From: Jeotgalibaca arthritidis
GTDB lineage: Bacteria > Bacillota > Bacilli > Lactobacillales > Aerococcaceae
Direction: 5' to 3'
Assembly (NCBI RefSeq): GCF_011100465.1
Contig: NZ_CP049740.1
Location: 1,093,501 to 1,157,500 of the forward strand
Length of the DNA stretch: 64,000 nucleotides
The notes beneath the pieces are model-generated. The model was not told where the DNA came from. It saw only the letters and a program-made list of their open reading frames with translations, and made no database searches. The position numbers and the translations under genes were made by a program. Below, one piece after another: positions 16,986-25,066 of this stretch. Within the stretch, counting starts at the first letter, position 1; the number at the start of each line of letters is the position of its first letter.

Positions 16986-18044
16986 GTGATAAAAAAACTT
17001 TCTCTTGAAACGGAATTAAACAGCATGCGCTATTTCGTTCAGATGATTGCGACTGCAAACAAACTAGCAAAGATTGAAACACCTTTGCAAAAACCGTTAC
17101 AAGAGGCATTAAAGCCACTCCGAACTATTCCTCAATTCGGCTTCGCTTTTCGTTTAAAAGGCAATACGGAAGCGGATTTGATATTCGATTATTTAAATAT
17201 GGTAGTCATGCTTCCTTTTATTTCTTATAGTTTTGTTTTGAACAGCTTGCAGAAAAATCAGAAAAAAGCGATTCAAGTTTGGCAGCTTTTAGGGAAGTTA
17301 GAGCTAGCAGTTGCCATCCTAAATTTCCGGACCTATATGCCGTTGAGTTGTGAGCCGGAATTTCAAGAAGATGGTGTCACTGCAGAAAGCATTTATCATC
17401 CTCTTTTAGAAGAACCTGTTACTAATCCATTACATTGGAAAAAGAATACTTTGGTTACGGGCTCAAATGCGTCTGGAAAGTCTACCTATATCAAAAGTGT
17501 TGCAATTAATTGTATCCTTGCTCAGACCATACAAACGGCTCTTGCTTCCAGCTTTTCTTTGGCCCCGGGACACGTCATAACTTCTATGGCGGTAGAAGAT
17601 AATATTTTTGAAGGAGATAGTTACTTTATTGCGGAAATCAAGTCGATTAAGCGTTTGTTAACACAAGTGGAAACAAATGAGAAGTGTTATTGTTTCATAG
17701 ATGAGATTCTGAAAGGGACGAATACAATTGAACGGATTGCTGCTTCATCAAGTGTCGTTCATTGGCTTCGGAATTTTCCGAGTCTGGCATTTATTGCGAC
17801 CCATGATATTGAATTGACCGAAATATTAAAAACAAGTTGCAAGAATGTTCATTTTGCTGAAAGTGTCACGAAAGAAGAGGGAGTCGTTTTTGATTATCTG
17901 CTAAAATCAGGACCTGCACGAGTAAGGAATGCGATTTCCTTGCTTAAAGTTTTAGATTATCCTGTCGAGATTATCCAATCAGCTCAAAAAGAAGCTGCTC
18001 ATTTTGATCATCATCGTAAATGGCAGCCTCTATCGGATTCGTGA
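16986..18044 (+). pseudogene. MutS-related ATPase, C-terminal part (split by IS30)
   Basis: The remaining about 352 codons of the MutS-like gene. They contain the MutS core helices and the ABC-type ATPase with Walker A TGSNASGKSTYIKS, Walker B CYCFIDEILKGTN and the conserved THDIELTEI. The apparent GTG start at 16986 is simply the first possible codon after the element and has no RBS. Without the N-terminal half the product is probably not made or not active. Known relatives have no proven role in mismatch repair. Confidence 0.88.
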
Positions 18045-18065
18045 TAAGAAAGTAAAAAAATATGG

Positions 18066-18116
18066 AAACTGTCATCATAGGCAAAGTGCTCTTTGTTACA
18101 TGAAGACAGTTTTTTA
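18066..18116 (+). terminator. Terminator-like hairpin after the MutS-like gene
   Basis: AAACTGTC/GACAGTTT stem with a large loop (itself partly paired) and a T run. Confidence 0.65.
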
Positions 18117-18210
18117 TTTTTTTAAGCTCTACAGGACCCTATCAAATGAAACCTTTTTATTAATTCAGTATAATATAAGAAACAATAGTATGAATAAAGA
18201 GGAGGCGCTT

Positions 18211-18234
18211 ATGAAAAAGATTTTACTTGTGGCT
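18211..18234 (+). pseudogene. 5' stub of an unknown gene truncated by an IS3-family element
   Basis: TATAAT at 18169-18174 and AGAGGAGGCGCTT precede ATGAAAAAG, encoding MKKILLVA before the IS end. This looks like the beginning of a secreted protein or lipoprotein. The sequence beyond the element does not continue it, so the rest of the gene is missing. Confidence 0.6.
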
Positions 18235-18281
18235 GTGTAGTGACCCCCTAAATTCGGACGCGGATTTAGGGGGTCTTTTAT

Positions 18282-18824
18282 ATGGGCGAAAAATATAATA
18301 AAGAATTAAAAATAAGAATTGTAAGGGAACATAATCGTGGGTACTCCACTAAGTTTCTATCTGATAAATTTGACATCGCACACGCTACTATCAAAACTTG
18401 GTGTCGACAATATCACATGTATGGGGAGGCCGGAATTGAAAAAAGTCTGTCTAAAACGAAATATAGTGGTGAATTTAAACGATCTGTTCTAAACTATAAA
18501 CAGCTAAACAAGATGTCCTACGCTGAAACAGCTATACACTTTAGTATAAAGCACTCATCGACCATCGCCAATTGGCAAAAAATATATGACACTAAAGGGT
18601 TTAATGGCTTGAATGGTTCGCAGGGACGTCCTAAGAAAGAAGGAGCCTCTGATATGGTGAATAAAAAGCGTCAACCAAGAAAACTCACACAGTCTGAATT
18701 AGAAGAGCTTATCGTATTAAGAGAAAAGAACCAGCTGTTAGAAGCAGAATTAGCCTACCTAAAAAAGTTGGACGCCTTAATCCAGAAGAAATCACTCACA
18801 AAGAAAAAACCAAAATCATTCTAG
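18282..18824 (+). CDS. IS3-family transposase OrfA (two HTH domains)
   Basis: 180 aa with two helix-turn-helix units (GYSTKFLSDKFDIAHATIKTW; SYAETAIHFSIKHSSTIANW) and a C-terminal leucine-zipper-like helix (EELIVLREKNQLLEAELAYLKKL). A slippery A AAA AAG heptamer at 18761-18767 allows a -1 frameshift to fuse it with OrfB. Confidence 0.9.
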   Translation: MGEKYNKELKIRIVREHNRGYSTKFLSDKFDIAHATIKTWCRQYHMYGEAGIEKSLSKTKYSGEFKRSVLNYKQLNKMSYAETAIHFSIKHSSTIANWQKIYDTKGFNGLNGSQGRPKKEGASDMVNKKRQPRKLTQSELEELIVLREKNQLLEAELAYLKKLDALIQKKSLTKKKPKSF

Positions 18825-19672
18825 AATTAAGGCTGGAACAACCTGATGTCACACTGAATAGATGGTTTAAACTAGCAGAGCTACCTAAGAGTTCATTCTA
18901 TGAATGGAAAAATAAATTAAGTCTACAGGACGACATGGATCCCTTGGTCGAAGAGATTAAACACATTATCGCGGCATCAAATCATGCCTATGGCTACCGT
19001 AGAGTGACGATTGCTTTGAAAAAAATGGGATACACTGTCAACCATAAGCGTGTGTTAAGAATTATGAGAGAGAATCATCTTCTGTGCGTAAAATTTACAC
19101 GTAAAAATCGTCGCTATCGTTCATTTAAAGGAGAAGTCCGTACAATCGCTGAAAATCATCTCAATCGTAACTTTGTGACGACTCAACCCAATGACGTTTG
19201 GGTCAGTGATGTGACCGAATTTAAAGTGGCAAATTCGGAAGAGAAACTTTACTTATCAGCGATTATGGATTTGTACAACAGTGAAATAATCGCCTATAGT
19301 ATGAGTCAATCGCCGACTGTCAGATTGACTAATCAATCACTTGAAGAGGCGCTAACGCTGCTTCCTGATAAACACAATCTTATGATACATACAGATCAAG
19401 GGTTTCACTACCAACATCAATCTTGGGTCAATCTACTTAAGAAGCATTCTATTTGTCAAAGCATGTCTAGGAGAGGAAATTGTCTGGATAATTCGCCAAT
19501 GGAAAATTTCTTTGGTCTACTGAAACAAGAAATGTATTACGGTGAGACAACTGAAAGCATTCATCATTTAAAAGAAGCGATCGCTACATATATTTATTGG
19601 TACAACAATGAACGAATCAAAATAAAATTAAACGGCCTGTCACCTATTCAATATAGGTTACAAGCCGCTTAG
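18765..19672 (+). CDS. IS3-family transposase OrfB (integrase core, made by -1 frameshift)
   Basis: The -1 frame is open from the A6G slippery site to 19672, so the product is probably an OrfAB fusion rather than a separate protein from the internal ATG at 18935. It contains the HTH_21 segment HAYGYRRVTIALKKMGY and the DDE core: WVSDVTEF (Asp), MIHTDQGFHYQ (Asp) and GNCLDNSPMENFFGLLK (Glu). The C-terminal YNNERIKIKLNGLSPIQYR is intact. Confidence 0.9.
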
Positions 19673-19900
19673 AATAACTATTCAATTAAAGTCTAAAGTC
19701 CGTGTTTAAGGGTGCACTACACTAGCCGAGCTTTTCTTAAAAAACTATTGACAAAATTATATTTGGTGGTAGTTTAAAGTTGATTAGTTAAATATATTTA
19801 TTTATATCATGTTAATTACTTAATTAAATAATATTACCTATTGTTAATGATCCATCTTAACATTCAAAGTTATCTAGTTTAAAAGACAGGAGGTTATCCA

Positions 19901-20539
19901 TTGCGATTTAAAAAATGACCGTGCACGATGCAACATGATGCTTCAGATTGTGCGGCAGCTGTTGTATCAACAGTTATGCTACGGTACAAAAAAGAATCAA
20001 CAATTATGAAGGTCCGTGAAATGATTGGTACTGATGCGTATGGAGCAACGGTGAAAGGGATTATGGATGGTTTAGAAAAACTAAATTTTAATGCAAAAGC
20101 CATTCGAACGACAGTCGAGCAAATCACAGCTGACTTGACTTACCCAGCGATTGCTCAAATCCAAACAGAAGAAGGACTCAATCATTTTGTTGTGATACAT
20201 AAGGTGACCAAAAAAGATCAAATGATTATTGCTGATCCAGCTAAAGGGATTGAAAGAAAAGATAAAGCTGAATTTGCCGAGCAATTTTCTGGTGTAATGA
20301 TCTTTATGGCGCCAACGACTGAATTTGAAATGATGAAGATGAAAGATAAAGGAATGTTTGAACTATTCGTTCAACTGATCTTGCCACAGAAAAAGCTGAT
20401 GGGTGTGATCATTCTTGCATCTGTGTTACTAACCGCATTAGGAATTTTTTCAAGCTTTTTCTCGAAAATCATTATGGACGAGATTATTCCTTATCAATTA
20501 AAAAGAAGTCTCTATGTTTTTCTAATTGTCTTTGCTTAG
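19901..20539 (+). pseudogene. Bacteriocin ABC transporter/peptidase (C39), N-terminal remnant with nonsense codon
   Basis: An RBS GGAGGTTATCCA precedes TTG 19901, whose frame reads MRFKK-TGA and then MQHDASDCAAAVVSTV. The catalytic Cys (SDC), the His region GLNHFVVIHKV and the Asp segment IADPAKGI are those of C39 double-glycine leader peptidases (LagD/ComA class). About 200 residues remain, ending in the first membrane helices. The rest of the membrane domain and the ATPase are absent. The early TGA and the truncation mark it as a decayed bacteriocin exporter. Confidence 0.85.
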
Positions 20540-20664
20540 GAAAGGTCTCAGGTGGGATTGCTAGAGTGGTTAGTTTAATTGGAGGGTTTTGGGCTGGCTT
20601 CTTAGCAGGGCTCGGTTCTGCATTAGCAATAGGTTACTTAGGAAATAAACGGGTATTTTATTGA
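20539..20664 (+). pseudogene. Possible bacteriocin structural-gene remnant (GxxxG-rich C-terminus)
   Basis: The frame directly after the exporter remnant reads GKVSGGIARVVSLIGGFW and continues through AGFLAGLGSALAIGYLG to NKRVFY-stop at 20664. It is a small glycine-rich amphipathic helix with GxxxG motifs and a basic tail, as in class II (two-peptide type) bacteriocins. No leader and no start codon with an RBS remain. The identification rests on composition and neighbours only. Confidence 0.45.
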
Positions 20665-20687
20665 TATGAGTAGAGGAGGTGAATTAA

Positions 20688-20939
20688 TTGAATTCCCTAT
20701 TATTAATAATCGTATTAATTATTTCGATCTATCAACTTATAAATAAATTTATAAATAAAGAAAAGTATAGTATATTCGCTTTCATGGTTGCAACAAGCTG
20801 TGTAATAATAAGCAACTTGCCAAATACAAATATAGAGATTGTTATCTCAATATTTACTAGTATTTTCTATATTTTTTATATGCTTGACTTTTTTGTCATT
20901 ACACCATTGTTATCAAGAATAAGGAACTCAAAAGTTTAG
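20688..20939 (+). CDS. Small three-helix membrane protein, possible bacteriocin immunity protein
   Basis: 83 aa. TTG start at 20688 preceded by GAGGAGGTGAATTAA. Hydrophobic segments lie at about 3-17, 28-43 and 48-74, with a basic end (RIRNSKV). It directly follows the bacteriocin-like remnant by 23 bp, the usual place of an immunity gene. No family motif is recognised; the function is inferred from context. Confidence 0.6.
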   Translation: MNSLLLIIVLIISIYQLINKFINKEKYSIFAFMVATSCVIISNLPNTNIEIVISIFTSIFYIFYMLDFFVITPLLSRIRNSKV

Positions 20940-20998
20940 ATGAAGCCATTTTATGATGGTTCACGGTCAAAAAATGAAATATTCCAAAACAATTATTA

Positions 20999-21032
20999 AT
21001 AACGAGCAGTTAAATTAAACAATGCTCGTTAT
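20999..21032. repeat. Perfect 10-bp inverted repeat (terminator-like, no T run)
   Basis: ATAACGAGCA...TGCTCGTTAT with a 14-nt loop. It lies in the 254-bp gap between the small membrane gene and the transporter-accessory remnant; the rest of the gap holds no supported gene. Confidence 0.6.
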
Positions 21033-21193
21033 CAATCTATTACACACTATTTGTATAGGTGAAGGAAATGATGGTGGTGGGCTGACTCAGTCATGGGCAA
21101 TGGGTACCTGTGTTTGTTTTTAAAATTTTAGTATAATTTAATTACCTACAATAATCTGGTGTCCTTCATTACCTTCAACCGGTTTCAATCGGT

Positions 21194-21526
21194 ATGTCAC
21201 TGCAACAAAATCAGATTGTGGGTGAGATTGCAACTGAGGAAAATGGCTTTTACGTTGATAGCTATATCCAAGCGCAAGATCGAAGTAAAGTTGAAGTCGG
21301 ACAACCTGTCAATGTGGCTGTTGTGGGGGTGAATAATTACCGTTTTGGTACGATCACAGGAACAGTTGAATTTATCGAACCTGGAACGATTCAAAATGAA
21401 ACAGCAGAAGGTGTGATTAGCTTTTATCGAGCAAGGGTTAGTTTAGACGAAGACTTTTTAGCTAGTAAATCAGGGAAAACTGTTGAAATCATTCGTTCAA
21501 TGCCAATTGAAGCGAGGATTATTTAA
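21194..21526 (+). pseudogene. Bacteriocin secretion accessory protein (HlyD/LcnD-like), C-terminal remnant
   Basis: About 110 codons with the beta-barrel end of a membrane-fusion-type accessory protein: VDSYIQAQDRSKVEVGQPVNVAV and IETARVSL-type ends leading to SMPIEARII. The frame also reads upstream for about 9 codons without a start. The N-terminal membrane anchor and coiled coil are missing. It belongs with the C39 transporter remnant as parts of one destroyed bacteriocin export system. Confidence 0.75.
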
Positions 21527-21530
21527 AAAC

Positions 21531-21765
21531 GGACAATAAAAAAGCTGTTTTATCGGTTCAAAATACGGTGGCGGTTATGCCAGAAGATTTGGACCGACTG
21601 TTTGATCGGTTTTATCGCGACAATGAGTCGCGCAATCAAAGTACTGGAGGCTATGGGATTGGGCTATCGTTGGCTCAAGCGATTGTTCAGCAACATGGTG
21701 GCAGTATTCAGGCGCTAGCTCTTTCAAATCAGCACATTCAATTTCAAGTCGTATTACCATTGTAA
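21531..21765 (+). pseudogene. Sensor histidine kinase, C-terminal (HATPase) remnant
   Basis: Encodes only the end of a kinase ATP-binding domain: AVLSVQNTVAVMPEDLDRLFDRFYR and the G2 box GGYGIGLSLAQAIVQQHGG. There is no start, no DHp domain and no N/G1 boxes. It lies directly after the accessory-protein remnant, so two unrelated gene ends are joined, another sign of deletion. Confidence 0.85.
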
Positions 21766-21795
21766 GGCTGGGATAAAATCCCAGCCTTTTTTTGT
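21764..21795 (+). terminator. Intrinsic terminator between convergent units
   Basis: AAGGCTGGGA/TCCCAGCCTT stem with T run; probably used in both directions together with the MATE gene. Confidence 0.9.
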
Positions 21796-21800
21796 CTTGA

Positions 21801-23132
21801 TTAATTCGCCAACTGTTTTGCCTTTAACAGTTGGTAAGTGATGCTTTGGTAAATGAGCATGACGGTCCAGCCGATCATGCTGGCAAAGGCTACGCCGCGT
21901 ATGCCTAGTCTCGGAACGAGGAGGTAGACAAAGAGGACGCGGAAAGAAATTTGAATGACAGTTCCGATTAGAGTGGGCTTCATGATGCCTAGTCCTCTGA
22001 AGTAGCCTTGCATGCCATTGGTGAAGGCAGGCCAGAGGTAAAAGAAGGCCATTAAGCTCAAGTAACTCATTCCCATTTCAATTAAATGGGGATTGTTGGC
22101 GGAAACGAATAGTGTCATAATCGGCTTTTGGAAGGTAAGAACGGCGATACAAATCAATAACCAATAAATGGTTTCCAATCGCAAGCCCGACCAGAAGCCT
22201 TTTTGCATACGGTCGTGTTTTTTAGCGCCACGGTTTTGCGCCATAAAGACCGTCATTCCGTTTGCAATGCTCTGTTGAGGCGTGAAGGCGAAGTCATCAA
22301 TTCGGCTGACCGCATTAAAAACAGCAATGACATCCACACCCAGTGTATTCATTTTCCCTTGAATTAGCAGCTTGCCAATCGGTTGCGCCGCTTGTTGGAG
22401 GGCCGTCACTGACCCGTAGTTGAGGGTAGTTTTCAGCAAATCCTTATCAATCCGCCATTCATGTCGTTTCACTTTTAACTCATGCACATGGCGGTAAACA
22501 AACATGAGGCAGAGTGTGGCTGATAGAATTTCAGCGATAATGGTAGACAAGGCAGCGCCCGTAATTCCCCATCCCCACAGCGCCACGAAAACAACATCTA
22601 AAACAGCATTTAATCCAGACGCAAAAACTAGAAAATAGAGCGGCGTTTTCGAATTTCCCATACTTCTGAGAGCAGCCGCTAAGGCATTGTATAAGTAGGT
22701 GAAAGGAAAACCAACTAACACAATGCGCAAGTATAAGCTAGCATCGTCCAAAATATCACCAGGTACCTTTAATAAGGATAAAAGTTGAGGCGTAAATAAA
22801 AGACCAAAAAATAAAACAATTATAGAAAATAAAGCACCAAATAATAAAACCGTTGAGACCTGCCGCCGCAATTTCTGGTAGTCTCCCGCACCAAAAAATT
22901 CACTCATCAAAACGGAAGCCCCAATACAAATCCCACTAATACTCAAGACGATAATGGTCATAATCGGATTGGACGTTCCGACTGCGGCAAGGGCATTCTT
23001 GCCGACAAAGCGACCAACAATAATAGAATCCAAGGCATTATAAGAAAGCTGAATCAGATTCCCTAAAATCATGGGAATAGAAAATCGAATCAGCAGTTTG
23101 GCAATCGGGCCATTTGTCATATCTGACTGCAA
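21801..23132 (-). CDS. MATE-family multidrug/Na+ efflux transporter
   Basis: 443 aa with twelve hydrophobic segments. MatE repeats are visible at the N-terminus (PIAKLLIRFSIPMILGNLIQLSYNALDSIIVG) and again near residue 225-290 (TTLNYGSVTALQQAAQPIGKLLIQG). A DinF/NorM-type drug or metabolite antiporter; the substrate is unknown. Start TTG at 23132 lies 7 bp after GAGGTGA; the ATG four codons later is an alternative. It stands alone. Confidence 0.9.
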   Translation of the reverse strand: MQSDMTNGPIAKLLIRFSIPMILGNLIQLSYNALDSIIVGRFVGKNALAAVGTSNPIMTIIVLSISGICIGASVLMSEFFGAGDYQKLRRQVSTVLLFGALFSIIVLFFGLLFTPQLLSLLKVPGDILDDASLYLRIVLVGFPFTYLYNALAAALRSMGNSKTPLYFLVFASGLNAVLDVVFVALWGWGITGAALSTIIAEILSATLCLMFVYRHVHELKVKRHEWRIDKDLLKTTLNYGSVTALQQAAQPIGKLLIQGKMNTLGVDVIAVFNAVSRIDDFAFTPQQSIANGMTVFMAQNRGAKKHDRMQKGFWSGLRLETIYWLLICIAVLTFQKPIMTLFVSANNPHLIEMGMSYLSLMAFFYLWPAFTNGMQGYFRGLGIMKPTLIGTVIQISFRVLFVYLLVPRLGIRGVAFASMIGWTVMLIYQSITYQLLKAKQLAN

Positions 23133-23224
23133 CGAACATCACCTCTTTTAAAAGATGATAATAATGTACCATAATTGTGAAGAAAAAAGAGTGAAAGACC
23201 ATTTTGGATCCAAACTCTTTTTTC

Positions 23225-23941
23225 TCACAAACTATGTTTTCGTCTAGCAAACTCAACGAACTTGAAGCGGTCTAGGCGGTGTCGTGATTCGGTATATTGG
23301 AAGAGGCGGGTGTCCTCTAAATAGACTTCACTTTTAACGACAACGACATGGGTATCGTTTTTCAAGTTCATATAATGTTTGTCTTCTTCGGTAATTGGTT
23401 CGACGACGAATTCTTTTTTAGCGTAGGCGATATTGAGCTGTCGCTCTTGTTCTAAATAATCATAAAGGGAGATTTCAGCTGCATCGGTTGGCACAGATTC
23501 GACAATATCACGCAGCAAATAATCCTTATCCAAAATGATGACTTCGCCTGAAATTTTACGCAAGCGCACTAAGCTAATCACTTGTTGGTCTTCGGGAATG
23601 TGGAAACGTTCGGCTAAGTAGCGCGGAATGGTTTCTACTTTGTTTTGAAGGACAATCGTCTCGCTATTAATTTGCTGGCCATCTTGAAGCTCCTTAAAAC
23701 TGGTTAATCCAGAAACGGGAAATTGCAGGCGCTGGATGTCCAAGACAATCGAGCCTTTTCCTTGTTGCTTTTGAATATAGCCACTTTCCAATAATAAACG
23801 CAGTGCTTTTCGAATGGTTTCCCGTGATACGCTGTACATTTGGGCCAAGTTTAATTCACTGGGCAGCAGGCTGCCAGCAGGGTATTCTCTTTGTTCGATT
23901 CGTTGTTTGAGGTCTCTAAAAATTTCATGAAATTTATTCAT
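23225..23941 (-). CDS. treR: Trehalose operon repressor TreR (GntR family)
   Basis: 238 aa, the same length as Bacillus subtilis TreR. The winged HTH has LPSELNLAQMYSVSRETIRKALRLL and GYIQKQQGKGSIVL. The effector domain (UTRA) has FPVSGLTSFKEL, VILDKDYLLRDIV, AYAKKEFVVEP and the TreR-like C-terminus RLFQYTESRHRLDRFKFVEFARR. It should bind the TTGTCTATACAA operator before treP and be released by trehalose-6-phosphate. It lies 14 kb from that operon, in opposite orientation. Confidence 0.92.
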   Translation of the reverse strand: MNKFHEIFRDLKQRIEQREYPAGSLLPSELNLAQMYSVSRETIRKALRLLLESGYIQKQQGKGSIVLDIQRLQFPVSGLTSFKELQDGQQINSETIVLQNKVETIPRYLAERFHIPEDQQVISLVRLRKISGEVIILDKDYLLRDIVESVPTDAAEISLYDYLEQERQLNIAYAKKEFVVEPITEEDKHYMNLKNDTHVVVVKSEVYLEDTRLFQYTESRHRLDRFKFVEFARRKHSL

Positions 23942-24042
23942 TTTCCTTAACTCCTTAGCCCATACTGGTCTGTTTCTGGTATGCGCCTTCTCCCTTAAAT
24001 TTTATCATAATTAGGGAGGAAAATCGAAGGAAGGTCAGTGAT

Positions 24043-24789
24043 TTAGTCCTGATAAATGAAAACATATTTTTGGCTGGTCGAATGCTCTGCTGAAAATTGA
24101 TAATGAGGATGGTCAAAGTGTTGTAAGTCTTCGACCGCTTCAACATGATTTTCAGCCATATAACGCACCATTTGGCCGCGTGCCATTTTAGCTAGCGTTG
24201 CTTTCACCTTCAACTTGCCATCAATTAGATTAGAAAACATAATCTCGATCAACTGATCACCTTCCTTGAGGTAGGGGCTGATGGCTTTTGTATATTCTTT
24301 GGAAGCTAGATTAATGACCGGTCCGTCACTGAAATCAAGGGCGTCATACAAATGGCTTCCCCAATAATGATAGAGATTTTTGTGGCCATCGACTTGAAGT
24401 GGCGCCTGCATTTCCAAACGATAGGGCGTAATGCCATCAAACGGGCGCAAGACCCCATAAAAACCAGATAAAATTCGCAAATTTTCTTTCATATAAGCTA
24501 GAGCATTTTCGCTAAACAAATCCGGAGACATATATTGAAACTGCAAGCCCTTATAACTCATCACGGCTGGCGATAGTTGATTAGCCAGCTCCATTTGCTT
24601 CAAGCGCTCTCTATTTTCTGTGGCAATTTGGTCATTGCACTTCCACAGCGCTTTCGCTTCCTCGTAGGTGAGGCTATTGAGAGTATCGAGAATGACCTGT
24701 GTTTTTTTAAGAAAAAGGGGCGTTGTTTCTGCTAGGAAACTGTTAGTCTCGGCGACCATTTTTTTAGTGGGTGAGATGATGATTTTCAT
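24043..24789 (-). CDS. yaaA: YaaA/DUF328 family peroxide-stress protein
   Basis: 248 aa, full length for the family. The start MKIIISPTKKM and motifs KALWKCNDQIA, LSPAVMSYKGLQFQYM, LRILSGFYGVLRPFDGITPYRLEM and FIYQD end are characteristic. In E. coli YaaA limits intracellular iron and DNA damage under peroxide, and the fold binds DNA; here the role is assumed from family. It is monocistronic. Confidence 0.93.
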   Translation of the reverse strand: MKIIISPTKKMVAETNSFLAETTPLFLKKTQVILDTLNSLTYEEAKALWKCNDQIATENRERLKQMELANQLSPAVMSYKGLQFQYMSPDLFSENALAYMKENLRILSGFYGVLRPFDGITPYRLEMQAPLQVDGHKNLYHYWGSHLYDALDFSDGPVINLASKEYTKAISPYLKEGDQLIEIMFSNLIDGKLKVKATLAKMARGQMVRYMAENHVEAVEDLQHFDHPHYQFSAEHSTSQKYVFIYQD

Positions 24790-24886
24790 AAGTGAGTCCT
24801 TTCTTCATATCGTCTTCCAACTATCTTAACATGATGATTATGAAAAAACCTAGTCTCAAAAGTATATTAAAATTGAAACAAAGGAC

Positions 24887-24915
24887 TTGCATTTAGTAAG
24901 CAATGTCGGTATAAT
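24887..24915 (+). promoter_or_regulatory. Promoter upstream of mnmE
   Basis: TTGCAT (24887-24892), 17-bp spacer, TATAAT (24910-24915). About 150 nt of leader separate it from the mnmE start. Confidence 0.7.
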
Positions 24916-24973
24916 TTCTTAGAATTCAATTGTGAAAGAACCAATAAAATAACCAACATGTGTGACGCAGTCA

Positions 24974-25021
24974 AAGTGCTTAACCATCCGAACAGACAAC
25001 GGGTGGAGTGGGCACTTTTTT
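24974..25021 (+). terminator. Terminator-like hairpin in the mnmE leader
   Basis: AAGTGC...GCACTT with an inner CCATCCG/CGGGTGG pairing and a T6 run, located between the promoter at 24887-24915 and the mnmE RBS. It could be an attenuator, or the terminator of a ~100-nt small RNA. Confidence 0.7.
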
Positions 25022-25066
25022 CATGCACAAAAATGAAACACTGATAGGAAGGAGAGGCAATCCCTC

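Larger units (their letters stand above)
18235..19722 (+). mobile_element. IS3-family (IS150-type) insertion sequence
   Basis: About 1488 bp. The ends start GTGTAGTGACCCCCTAAAT (left) and GTGTAGTGCACCCTTAAACA (right, reverse complement). It carries two overlapping frames, orfA and orfB. The flanks (GGCT left, TAGC right) show no direct target duplication, suggesting a flanking deletion or recombination between copies. Confidence 0.88.

Noticed and set aside
18004..18240. 78-codon frame running from the MutS-like end into the IS3 end
   Set aside because: No RBS, spans a terminator and ends inside the IS; only the last stub MKKILLVA has translation signals.
19722..19740. Possible end of dispersed repeat D (GAGCTTTTCTTA) at the IS3 right flank
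   Set aside because: Only about 11 bp agree with the repeat end; too short to assign.
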